Source of the DNA: Halobacteriales archaeon QH_7_69_31
Lineage (GTDB): Archaea > Halobacteriota > Halobacteria > Halobacteriales > Haloarculaceae
Reading direction: 5' to 3'
Assembly: GCA_003021745.1 (NCBI GenBank)
Contig: PXQY01000071.1
Span: 1 to 34,148, forward strand
DNA length: 34,148 nucleotides
In this document: piece after piece, positions 24,174 to 32,648 of the stretch
Layout of the letters: each line of letters begins with the position of its first letter
Position numbering within the stretch: position 1 is the stretch's first letter
The notes under the pieces: model-generated
What the model was told of the DNA's origin: nothing
The model's input: only the letters and a program-made list of their open reading frames with translations
Databases searched by the model: none
Made by a program: the position numbers and the translations under genes

Positions 24174-25345
24174 TTCCCCTCCCCGCGGTAGGTCGGGTGG
24201 GTCTCGACGACTTCGTCGCCGTCGACGACGGCGAGTTCCTCGAAGAACCGGCAAAGTTCCCCAGCCTTCCCGTGGCGCATCACCACGGGGGCGCCTGGCG
24301 CGAGGTCGACCGGCCCCTCGTAGCGGACCGGCGTCTGGACCTCCCCGGCGCCCTCGGCGTCGAGCAACTGGGCGCCCTCGGGGAGCCACGGGACGGGCGT
24401 CTTGTCCGCACCGACCGGGCCGGAGGCGATGTAGCCGCCGCCGCGGCAGGTGTAGACGTCGTCGGCCGGCTCCCGCGTCACCTCGACGGCGTACCCCGCG
24501 GCGGGCTCGTACGCCACGTGGTCGTACCAGTCGAACTGCCGCGGGGCGTAGTAGGCCGACCCCGCCGTGACCTCGGTCACCGACGGGTCCGCGCGGGTGA
24601 ACTCAATGCTCCCGGTGCCGCCGCCGTTGACGAACGCGAGCCCGTACTCGTCGTCCAATGCCCCGGCGACGGCCTGCCGGCGCTCGCGGACGACGGCCTT
24701 CGACCGCGGCTTGAACCGCCGGATGGCGAAGTTCTCGACGGCGCTTTTCCCCGGGCTCCGGTCCGGCAACCCGGCGAGCTGGGCCTCATAGCCCATCAGT
24801 CCCGAGAGGTGGACCCCCGTCGTCGCGACGACGGTATCGGCGACGTCCAGCGCCTCGTTCGGGGTCCGGACCGGCGAGCGCCGGACGCCGAAGTGCACGC
24901 CGAGGTGCTCGGTTGAGCAGTCGAGGTCGATACAGAGCGGGACGTCTGCGCCGGCCTCGGCCGCCGCCGCGCCGGCGCGTTCGACGTGCTCGGCGGAGTC
25001 GACCATGAGGACGATGCGGTGGCCGTCGGCGACCGCCTCGGCGACGCGACGAAGTTCGGGCGTGTCCACCACGGGGTAGGCGACGAGCAGGTCCACGAAC
25101 CCCTGTTCGGCGAGGTCGACCGCCTCGTGGCCCGTGTAGCACATCAGGCCCTCGAACCCCGGCTCCGCGATCACCCGCTCCAGGACGGCCGTACACCGCA
25201 CGGACTTCGTCGCGACCCGGACCGGGGTCCCCTCGGCGCGGTCGGCGGTCGTGGCAACGTTGGCCTCGAAGGCCGCGCGGTCGAGGAACGCCGCCGGGAG
25301 GTCGCGGCCGTCCAGGGCCGCCCTGTAGGTGCCGTACTCATTCAT
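24161..25345 (-). CDS. Alanine-racemase-fold amino acid deaminase/aldolase (D-threonine aldolase-like)
   Basis: DLPAAFLDRAAFEANVATTADRAEGTPVRVATKSVRCTAVLERVI (PLP Lys region), FVNGGGTGSIEFT, C-terminal VVMRHGKAGELCRFFEELAVVDGDEVVETHPTYRGEGKCYV. Confidence 0.85.
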   Translation of the reverse strand: MNEYGTYRAALDGRDLPAAFLDRAAFEANVATTADRAEGTPVRVATKSVRCTAVLERVIAEPGFEGLMCYTGHEAVDLAEQGFVDLLVAYPVVDTPELRRVAEAVADGHRIVLMVDSAEHVERAGAAAAEAGADVPLCIDLDCSTEHLGVHFGVRRSPVRTPNEALDVADTVVATTGVHLSGLMGYEAQLAGLPDRSPGKSAVENFAIRRFKPRSKAVVRERRQAVAGALDDEYGLAFVNGGGTGSIEFTRADPSVTEVTAGSAYYAPRQFDWYDHVAYEPAAGYAVEVTREPADDVYTCRGGGYIASGPVGADKTPVPWLPEGAQLLDAEGAGEVQTPVRYEGPVDLAPGAPVVMRHGKAGELCRFFEELAVVDGDEVVETHPTYRGEGKCYV

Positions 25346-25545
25346 GCCCCTACCACGCACCGGCCCCCACGTGACGCTTCCGGCGTGGATGGTCGGCGCG
25401 TTGGTCGGGACGCACGTTTTAGTACTGAAACGAATGAACTGCCTTCCGTGCCTGCCCTCCCACCGGGAGCGCCCGTTTGCGACGTCCGGGTGGCTACCGT
25501 TAGCCATTACCCTAACACTTTTGCTGCGGGAGGGCGTACGAACAC

Positions 25546-25866
25546 GTGACTCCGGGGGACGAGGTCACGGTCCTGCGCGATGAGATTGCGGCCTACGACG
25601 ACGGTACGGTCGCCAGAGTGCGCGTCCTGCGCGTGCCCTCCTCCCCGCGGTTCCAGGAGGGCCTCAAGTATGCCTTTCACTACGGCGAGGCGGGCGGTCG
25701 TCGCCCGATCATCCGGTTCGACAATCACCACGGCGATCAAGAACTCCACGTCGCCGGGACGACCTACGATATCGAGTTCCACGGGTTGGGACCGCTATTT
25801 CGGGCCTGGCGAGCTGCACTCCCTATCGACAAACGTCGAGTGTGGGAATCGGGGGTGAGCCAATGA
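25546..25866 (+). CDS. TumE/DUF6516-family putative toxin
   Basis: GTG start; YDDGTVARVRVLRVPSSPRFQEGLKYAFHYGEAGGRRPIIRFDNHHGDQELHVAGTTYDIEFHGL. Confidence 0.75.
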   Translation: MTPGDEVTVLRDEIAAYDDGTVARVRVLRVPSSPRFQEGLKYAFHYGEAGGRRPIIRFDNHHGDQELHVAGTTYDIEFHGLGPLFRAWRAALPIDKRRVWESGVSQ

Positions 25867-26258
25867 CGGTGACACTCGAAATACGACTCGGTCCGGCCGA
25901 CCACGACGACCTCGAGGCCGGACTCGATGCGCTCGACGCCGGCGGATCGATCGAGCCTCGGCCCGCCGTGCTGACCGTCGAGAGTCTCGAGACGCTCGGC
26001 CGGGTCTTCCGCCCGACGAACCTGGAGCTACTGGGTGCCATCCTGGATTACCAGCCCTCGAGCATCCGGGAACTCGCCCGGTCCGTGGACCGCCACCCGC
26101 CGGAGGTTCTCGACGACGTTCACGAACTGGCCGATTACGGGCTACTGGAACTCGAATCGGAGGGACGCGCCACGCGCCCGGTCGTGTGGTACGACGAACT
26201 CGACGTATCCATCCCGCTCGACGACGAGGGACCACGGAGGGACGTCGCGGCGCCGTGA
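25863..26258 (+). CDS. HVO_A0114-family winged-HTH putative antitoxin
   Basis: AVLTVESLETLGRVFRPTNLELLGAILDYQPSSIRELARSVDRHPPEVLDDVHELADYGLLELESEG; ATGA overlap with the upstream gene. Confidence 0.8.
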   Translation: MTVTLEIRLGPADHDDLEAGLDALDAGGSIEPRPAVLTVESLETLGRVFRPTNLELLGAILDYQPSSIRELARSVDRHPPEVLDDVHELADYGLLELESEGRATRPVVWYDELDVSIPLDDEGPRRDVAAP

Positions 26259-26364
26259 GGCGGGGTCGGGCGTCCCGGACCCGAGGCCCGGACATCCGCG
26301 CTGCCGGCTCCCCCGACACCGTTCCACCCGCAGGTTCAAGTACGAAAACGCGGCCAGACGGCCC

Positions 26365-27081
26365 ATGTCGACGCGGGTCATCGCCGGCGACTGCACCGTC
26401 ACCTACACGAGCGACGACGAGACGCAGACCCAACGCGGGCACGTCGTCGCGCTCTGCAAGCCGGACGACACCGTGCTCGTCCACGACGCCGCCGGCTACC
26501 GCCCGGCCGCCTGGCTCACCCGGCCGGCGGAGCTGACCGTCAACGAGGACCCGCTGTGGCTCGTCGCCGTCGATGGCGACGAATCGCTCCACGTCGAAGC
26601 CGAGGGCCCTGTCGCCCTCCGCGACCACAACACTACGGCCGCCGGCGTCCCGGTCGGGGACTGCCCCTGCGACGGCCGACTGGTCCGCTCGAGCGGCGCC
26701 GTCGCCTGTCTCGCGTGCGACGCGGACTACCCGCTACCGGGCGGCGCGACGGTGCTGGAGGCGGCCTGCGACGACTGTGGGCTCCCGCGGATCGGCGTCG
26801 AGCGCGGCGAACCGTTCGAGGTGTGTCTCGACTACGACTGCGAGTCGCTCCTGTCGGCCGTCCGGGACCGGTTCGATGGGGAGTGGAGTTGTCCCGCGTG
26901 CGACGGCGACCTGGAGATACTCCGGCGCGGCGGCCTCATCGCCGGCTGCGAGGGGTATCCGGACTGCGAGACCGGGTTCGCGATACCGGACGGCACCGTC
27001 GTCGCCGACTGCGACTGTGGCCTGCCCGTCTTCGAGACGTCGAGCGGCCGGCGGTGTCTGGACAGCACCTGCGAGGTATGA
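26365..27081 (+). CDS. NucS-N-terminal-like domain fused to topoisomerase-type C4 zinc fingers
   Basis: RVIAGDCTVTYTSDDETQTQRGHVVALCKPDDTVLVHDAAGYRPAAWLTRPAELTV followed by repeated CxxC / CPACDGDLEILRRGGLIAGCEGYPDCETGFAIPDG / CDCGLPVFETSSGRRCLDSTCEV. Confidence 0.78.
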   Translation: MSTRVIAGDCTVTYTSDDETQTQRGHVVALCKPDDTVLVHDAAGYRPAAWLTRPAELTVNEDPLWLVAVDGDESLHVEAEGPVALRDHNTTAAGVPVGDCPCDGRLVRSSGAVACLACDADYPLPGGATVLEAACDDCGLPRIGVERGEPFEVCLDYDCESLLSAVRDRFDGEWSCPACDGDLEILRRGGLIAGCEGYPDCETGFAIPDGTVVADCDCGLPVFETSSGRRCLDSTCEV

Positions 27082-27107
27082 GACGTGGGGGTCGTCCGCG
27101 GGGCTCG

Positions 27108-27428
27108 TCAGAACCCACGATCGCGGGTGACCTTCAGCGTGTAGTCGTCCTTCAGGAGGGCCTCGAGGGTGTTCCGGAGGCCGATGCCGACGAGCACGAG
27201 GCTCACCAGCCCGAACACCGCCACCATGACCAGTGGCATCCGCTGGCCGGCGGCAGGCGCCAGTGACGGCGCCGCGTCGTGGATGGCCCCCTCCAGCGCA
27301 GCCGGCAACGGCACGTTCTCAGCTGTCGCGCCCATGAAGACGTAGATCCCCGCGCCGGTCCCGAAGATCAGCAGGCCGCCGCAGGCCCCGTATATCCGTG
27401 CCGTGACCCCCTGGTACACCCGGCCCAT
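27108..27428 (-). CDS. Small membrane protein, unknown function
   Basis: Two clear hydrophobic helices (IYGACGGLLIFGTGAGIYVFMG; PLVMVAVFGLVSLVLVGIGL). Confidence 0.7.
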   Translation of the reverse strand: MGRVYQGVTARIYGACGGLLIFGTGAGIYVFMGATAENVPLPAALEGAIHDAAPSLAPAAGQRMPLVMVAVFGLVSLVLVGIGLRNTLEALLKDDYTLKVTRDRGF

Positions 27429-27513
27429 GCCAGTGGTATCGGGCCACCGGGGCTTAATTGTCGGGCACGAGCGACCGCAGCGGCTATACGGCAGCGTCCG
27501 CCAGCCACATGTG

Positions 27514-28528
27514 ATGGAGGGTCACCAGCGCGGCGACGCCGTCGCGGTCGGCGGGAACGCCCGGTGTCGTCCTCTCCGTGGTGGAGGCCGCCCACCTGCT
27601 GTACCGCGGCGACCTCGACGCGGTCGACGGCCGTGACTTCGGCGCGTTCCTGGCTGCCAACCCCGACAGCGTCGTGCCGTTCCTCGTCTACGGGGACCTC
27701 CGCGAGCGCGGGTTCTACGTCACGCCGGCCGGCGAGGACCGGGTCGAGTCGCCCGGCGGCGTCGACTTCGTGGTGCATCCCCGCGGCGACGGGCCCTGGG
27801 ACGGGACCGTCGCCTACCGGATCAGGGTGGTCGACGAGCGCGGGGACGTCGCGCTGGCCGACCTCGGCGACGTCGTGCTCGCGGTCGTCGACGAGGAAAG
27901 CGAGATCACGTACCTCGAGACCGACCGCCGGGCGCCGACCGGCTCCACCGATGTGACGCTCTCCGAGCCCGCTGCCGGCGTGCTGCTGGACGACCGGGTG
28001 CTGTGTCCCGACCCGCCAGCGGCGCTGTACGAGCGCGGGTTCTACGGCCAGCGGATGGACGGCGCCGGCGGGACGCTCCAGCTGTCGCTATTGGAAGCGT
28101 CCTACCTCGCCGACTGCGGCGACCTCGTCGTCGACGGCGTGAGCGAGGAGCGACGCTCCGCGGCGGACTCGAGCGGCCGTGGGCCGGGCGCACACGCCGA
28201 CGAGGTCCGGTCCCGGGGTCGCGCGGTGGAGGGCGACCGGTTCGACCGCCGGCTCGCGGTCTACCGGCATCTCCGGCAGCGCGGCGTGGTCCCGAAGACC
28301 GGGTTCAAGTTCGGCGCCGACTTCCGGACGTACGCTGCGGTCGACCACGTCGAGGATCTCGGCCACTCGGAGCTTCTGGTCCGGGTGCTGCCGGCATCGA
28401 CGGCCCGCTCGCCCCGTGACGTTGCCCTCGACGTCCGCCTTGCTCACGGCGTCAGAAAGCGGATGGTGTTCGCGCTGGTCGATGGCGACGAGGTCGAGTG
28501 GGTGGCGGTTGGCCGTCTGACGCCCTGA
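27514..28528 (+). pseudogene. endA: tRNA-splicing endonuclease EndA with disrupted 5' end
   Basis: Intact frame from GTG 27578 (VVEAAHLLYRGDLDAVDGRDFGAFLAANPDSVVPFLVYGDLRERGFYV...KTGFKFGADFRTYAAVDHVEDLGHSELLVRVLP...RKRMVFALVDGDEVEWVAVGRLTP); expected N-terminus MEGHQRGDAVAVGGNAR from ATG 27514 is in another frame. May still be functional. Confidence 0.72.
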
Positions 28529-28583
28529 CGGTGACGGGGAACGAACGCTTTTTGCGTCTCACGGGTCGAGGTACCGCCATCCA

Positions 28584-30230
28584 ATGACCCGCGACACCGC
28601 CGGGGCTGACGATCGTCTGGGTCCGGACGGCGGGGACGACGGATTGCGGCCGGACGGCGGAGCAGACGCCACGGGCCCGGACGAGGTGGCGCTGGACCCG
28701 TGGGGCGCCTCGACCGTCGCCGACTACCGGTCGCTGTTCGAGGAGTTCGGCATCGCGGAATTCGACGACGTCCTCGGCGGGGTCCCGTCGCCGCACTACC
28801 TGATGCGCCGCGGGGTCATCTTCGGCCACCGCGACTACCGGCCCGTCGCCGAGGCGATGCGGCACGACGAGCCGTTCGCCGCGCTGTCGGGCTTCATGCC
28901 GACGGGCGACCCCCACATCGGGCACAAGCTGGTGTTCGACGAGCTGGTCTGGCACCAGCGACGGGGCGGCGACGTCTACGGGCTCATCGCCGATCTGGAG
29001 GCCCACGCCGCCCGCGGGCTCCCCTGGGACGAGATCGACGCCCACGCCGAGAGCTACCTGCTCTCGCTCGTCGCGCTCGGGTTCGACCTCGAGGCGGGCG
29101 AGGTCTACCGGCAGTCGACGAACGAGGCGGTCCAGGACCTCGCCTTCGAGCTGGGGACGAAGGCGAACGTCTCGGAGCTGGGCGCCATCTACGACTTCGA
29201 CGGCGAGACGGAGGTCGCCCACATGCAGTCGGTCCTCACCCAGATGGCCGACATCCTCTACCCGCAGCTGGACGAGCCGAAGCCGACGGTGATCCCCGTC
29301 GGACCGGACCAGGACCCCCACGTCCGGCTCGCGCGGGACCTGGCCGGCCGGATGCGGTACTTCAAGGTCACCGAGGCGTACGCGAGCTTCGAACTGGAGC
29401 CCGACGAGCGGGCGGTCGTCGCCCGCGCCTACGAGGCACTGGCGGACGCGGATGACGGTGCGTCTGGCGACGACGCCGACGACGGCGACGACGCCGACCA
29501 CGCCGACGACGACGCCGAGGACGGCATCGTCCGGTGTGTCGAAGCCGCGGAGTGGCTCGAAGCGGAGTCGCCCGACATGCCCGGGCTGTGGGACGCCGTC
29601 GAGAAGCTGCGGGCCGGCGGGACGGAGCCGCTCCGGCCGCGCGTCCGGTTCATGGCCCGGAACGCGACCGACGAGGCGTTCGAGGCGCTGATCTCCGCGG
29701 TCGACGGCGAGAAGCGGGTCTACGAGGGCCACGTCGACGCCTTCGAGCTCGACCGTGCGGCCGCCGAGGAGCTGGCCCGCGAGGTCGAGGTGGCGACCGG
29801 CGGCTACGGGTTCCGCCCGCCGTCGTCGATCTACAACCGGTTCATGACCGGGCTGACGGGCGGGAAGATGTCGTCGTCGGTCCCGGCGTCGCACATCTCA
29901 CTGCTCGACGACCCCGAGGCGGGCTACGAGAAGGTGACCGCCGCGACGACCGGCGGCCGGGAGACCGCCGAGAAGCAGCGCGAACTCGGCGGCGAGCCCG
30001 ACGACTGTCCGGTGTACGAGCTGTACGCCTACCTCCTGGCGGCGGACGACGACGACTTCGCCGCCCGCGTATACGAGGAGTGTGCCACGGGCGAGCGGCT
30101 CTGCGGCGACTGCAAGGAGCAGGCCGCCGAGCTGATGGCGGCGTTCCTCGAAGACCACCAGGAGAAGCGCGAGGAGGCCCGCGAGGTGGTCGCCGACGCG
30201 GACGTCACCCTGGAGAGCGACCGCCGATGA
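28584..30230 (+). CDS. trpS: Tryptophan--tRNA ligase
   Basis: SGFMPTGDPHIGHKLVFDELVW (HIGH), PVGPDQDPHVRLARDLAGRM, GGKMSSSVPASHISLLDDPE (KMSKS-type). Confidence 0.95.
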   Translation: MTRDTAGADDRLGPDGGDDGLRPDGGADATGPDEVALDPWGASTVADYRSLFEEFGIAEFDDVLGGVPSPHYLMRRGVIFGHRDYRPVAEAMRHDEPFAALSGFMPTGDPHIGHKLVFDELVWHQRRGGDVYGLIADLEAHAARGLPWDEIDAHAESYLLSLVALGFDLEAGEVYRQSTNEAVQDLAFELGTKANVSELGAIYDFDGETEVAHMQSVLTQMADILYPQLDEPKPTVIPVGPDQDPHVRLARDLAGRMRYFKVTEAYASFELEPDERAVVARAYEALADADDGASGDDADDGDDADHADDDAEDGIVRCVEAAEWLEAESPDMPGLWDAVEKLRAGGTEPLRPRVRFMARNATDEAFEALISAVDGEKRVYEGHVDAFELDRAAAEELAREVEVATGGYGFRPPSSIYNRFMTGLTGGKMSSSVPASHISLLDDPEAGYEKVTAATTGGRETAEKQRELGGEPDDCPVYELYAYLLAADDDDFAARVYEECATGERLCGDCKEQAAELMAAFLEDHQEKREEAREVVADADVTLESDRR

Positions 30231-30272
30231 CCCGCGCCGGCTCCAGCGGCCGCTGTCGACCGCCGGGGGACG

Positions 30273-30536
30273 ATGGCTGACACCGAGCGCTGCTGGCTGG
30301 TCGAGCGCACCTACACCGACCGCGACCTCGTCGTCGTGGTGTACGCGACGCCGGACGGCGAGCGGCACATCCGGAAGGAGCTGGCCGGCTCGATGCTCGA
30401 ACGAACCACGGTGACCGCCGCCATCGAGGCCGAGCCCGACGACCTGGAGCCGGTCACCGACCCCGAGACGCGGGAGCGGTACGCCATGGAGGCCGAGCGG
30501 GTCCGCGAGGCCCACGACCCGAATGGGCCGGTCTAG
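30273..30536 (+). CDS. Conserved-looking small hypothetical protein
   Basis: 87 aa ERCWLVERTYTDRDLVVVVYATPDGERHIRKELAGSMLERTTVTAAIEAEPDDLEPVTDPETRERYAMEAERVREAHDP; acidic haloarchaeal composition. Confidence 0.7.
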   Translation: MADTERCWLVERTYTDRDLVVVVYATPDGERHIRKELAGSMLERTTVTAAIEAEPDDLEPVTDPETRERYAMEAERVREAHDPNGPV

Positions 30537-30592
30537 CACACCGCGGAGAAGTCTCAAGGCCTATAGTCCGTCAGTCTGAACCCCGATCCGAC

Positions 30593-31501
30593 ATGGCCGC
30601 CATCCAGATCGAAGACGTCCACAAGACGTTCGGCGACGTGCGGGCGCTCCGCGGCGTCGACCTCGACGTCGACGAGGGCGAAGTGTTCGGTTTCCTCGGC
30701 CCGAACGGCGCCGGCAAGTCGACGACGATCAACATCCTCTTGGACTTCGTCCGCGCCGACCAGGGCGACGCCGCGGTACTCGGCCACGACGCCCGTGAGG
30801 AAAGCGTCGCGATCCGCGACCGGACCGGCGTCCTCCCCGAGGGCTACGACCTGTACGACCGCCTGACGGCACGGGAACACCTCCGGTTTGCCATCGAGTC
30901 GAAGGACGCCGACAACGACCCCTATCCCCTGTTGGAACGCGTCGGGCTCGAGGACGCCATCGACCGGAAGGCCGGCGGGTACTCCAGCGGGATGCGACAG
31001 CGGCTCGCGCTGGCGATGGCACTCGTCGGTGACCCCGACCTCCTCATCCTCGACGAACCGACCTCGGGCCTGGACCCGAACGGCGCCCGCGAACTCCGCG
31101 ACATCGTCGAGACCGAGGCCGCCGGCGGCACGACGGTCTTTTTCTCGTCGCACATCCTCGGCCAGGTCGAGGCCGTCTGCGACCGCGTCGGCATCATCCG
31201 CGACGGCGAACTGGTCGCCGTCGACAGCATCGAGGGGCTCCGGGAGAACGTCGGCAGCGGATCCACGCTCGTCGTCGAGGTCGACGAGGTGCCGGACGAC
31301 GTCGCCCACCGGCTGAAGAGCCGAGACGGCGTCGAAAGCGTCTCCGTCGACGGCAACACGCTCCGGATCGGCTGTGCCGACGACGCGAAGACCATGGTCA
31401 TCGACGAACTGGAGGAGATGGGATCGACGGTGTCGGACTTCTCGACCGAGGAGGCGCCGCTCGAGGACCTCTTTGCGGCCTACACGGAGGGTGAGGTATG
31501 A
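30593..31501 (+). CDS. ABC transporter ATP-binding protein
   Basis: GFLGPNGAGKSTTINILL, YSSGMRQRLALAMAL, LLILDEPTSGLDPNG. Confidence 0.95.
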   Translation: MAAIQIEDVHKTFGDVRALRGVDLDVDEGEVFGFLGPNGAGKSTTINILLDFVRADQGDAAVLGHDAREESVAIRDRTGVLPEGYDLYDRLTAREHLRFAIESKDADNDPYPLLERVGLEDAIDRKAGGYSSGMRQRLALAMALVGDPDLLILDEPTSGLDPNGARELRDIVETEAAGGTTVFFSSHILGQVEAVCDRVGIIRDGELVAVDSIEGLRENVGSGSTLVVEVDEVPDDVAHRLKSRDGVESVSVDGNTLRIGCADDAKTMVIDELEEMGSTVSDFSTEEAPLEDLFAAYTEGEV

Positions 31502-32331
31502 GCATCCGCGCCGTCGCCGAGAAGGACTTCCGGGATGCCATCCGCTCGCGGCTGATGATCGCCGTCGCGGTGATGTTCGTCGCCTTCACGGGCGGCGGCG
31601 TCGCCCTGGGGGCGGCCTCCGAGTTCGGCGGCGACAGCGCCCTGGCCGTCATCACGATCCTGATGCTCCGTGGCACCAGCGTCTTCATCCCGATCATCGC
31701 GCTGGGGATCGCCTTCAAGTCCATCGCCGGCGAGCGGGAAACCGGGAGCCTGAAGGTGCTTTTGTCGCTGCCGAACTCCCGGCTCGACGTGGTTATCGGG
31801 AAGTTCATCGGGCGTACCGCGGTCGTCTCCGTCGCCGTCGTCGTCGGCTTCCTGTCTTTGCTCATCGCGTCGGCCATCGCCTTCAGCGGCGAGCTCGACG
31901 TCATGGGCCTGGTCGCGTTCATGCTCGCGGCGCTACTCCTGGGGATCGTCTTCGTCAGCATCGCCGTCAGCCTCTCGGCGTTCACCAGGAGTACGTTCGG
32001 GGCCGCCGTCGGCGCCGGCAGCGTGTTCGTCCTCTTCCAGTTCGCCTGGGCCGGCCTCGTCTTCCTCCTGCGGTACGCCGTCAACGGCTTCGATTGGCCC
32101 TCCGGCGAGCGGCCCGACTGGGCCGAGGTCCTCACGAGCGTCAATCCCATGGAGGGCTGGCGGACCTCCGCCAACTGGCTCGTCAACAAGCTCGCCGAAT
32201 CCGGCGAAACCGCACAGAACGGCGCCGACGCGTTCTACCTCGAGCCCTGGTTCGGGTTCGTGGTACTCGCGCTGTGGATCGTCCTGCCGCTCGTCGTCGG
32301 CTACCTCAGGTTCGAGTATTCGGACCTCTGA
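31498..32331 (+). CDS. ABC transporter permease (ABC-2 type)
   Basis: RAVAEKDFRDAIRSRLMIAVAVMFVAFTGGG..., GERETGSLKVLLSLPNSRLDVVIGKFIGR; ATGA overlap with ATPase. Confidence 0.93.
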   Translation: MSIRAVAEKDFRDAIRSRLMIAVAVMFVAFTGGGVALGAASEFGGDSALAVITILMLRGTSVFIPIIALGIAFKSIAGERETGSLKVLLSLPNSRLDVVIGKFIGRTAVVSVAVVVGFLSLLIASAIAFSGELDVMGLVAFMLAALLLGIVFVSIAVSLSAFTRSTFGAAVGAGSVFVLFQFAWAGLVFLLRYAVNGFDWPSGERPDWAEVLTSVNPMEGWRTSANWLVNKLAESGETAQNGADAFYLEPWFGFVVLALWIVLPLVVGYLRFEYSDL

Positions 32332-32648
32332 GGACCCGTTAGCGGCGCCGTTCGACCGTCAGTCGTCCGCCACGGACTGTTCACCGCGGCAGGCGCCAGT
32401 TCCGGGTCGGGTGACGCCGGTCGGGACCGCCAGCGAACACCCCTCGTCCCCGTCGGTCACCGTCGAACGACCGTCCCACGGCCCGTTAATCACCGCGCTT
32501 GCAGGTGGTTTTACTTCCACTCCGCGTGCAAGGGATTTATGTCCATGACGCCCCCACCGTCGAGTGCACACGTTCCTTCCCCTTCGGACCTGAACCGACC
32601 AGCGGCGGCCCCCGGAAGGCATACCACCCACGCGATGGTACCCGGGGT

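Noticed and set aside
28452-29894. 480-aa minus-strand ORF opposite trpS
   Set aside because: Antisense shadow; trpS HIGH and KMSSS motifs define the plus frame.
32359-32631. 90-aa minus ORF between ABC permease and threonine ammonia-lyase (VEVKPPASAVINGPWDGRSTVTDGDEGCSLAVP...)
   Set aside because: Slightly protein-like but no start/RBS or known family; insufficient support.
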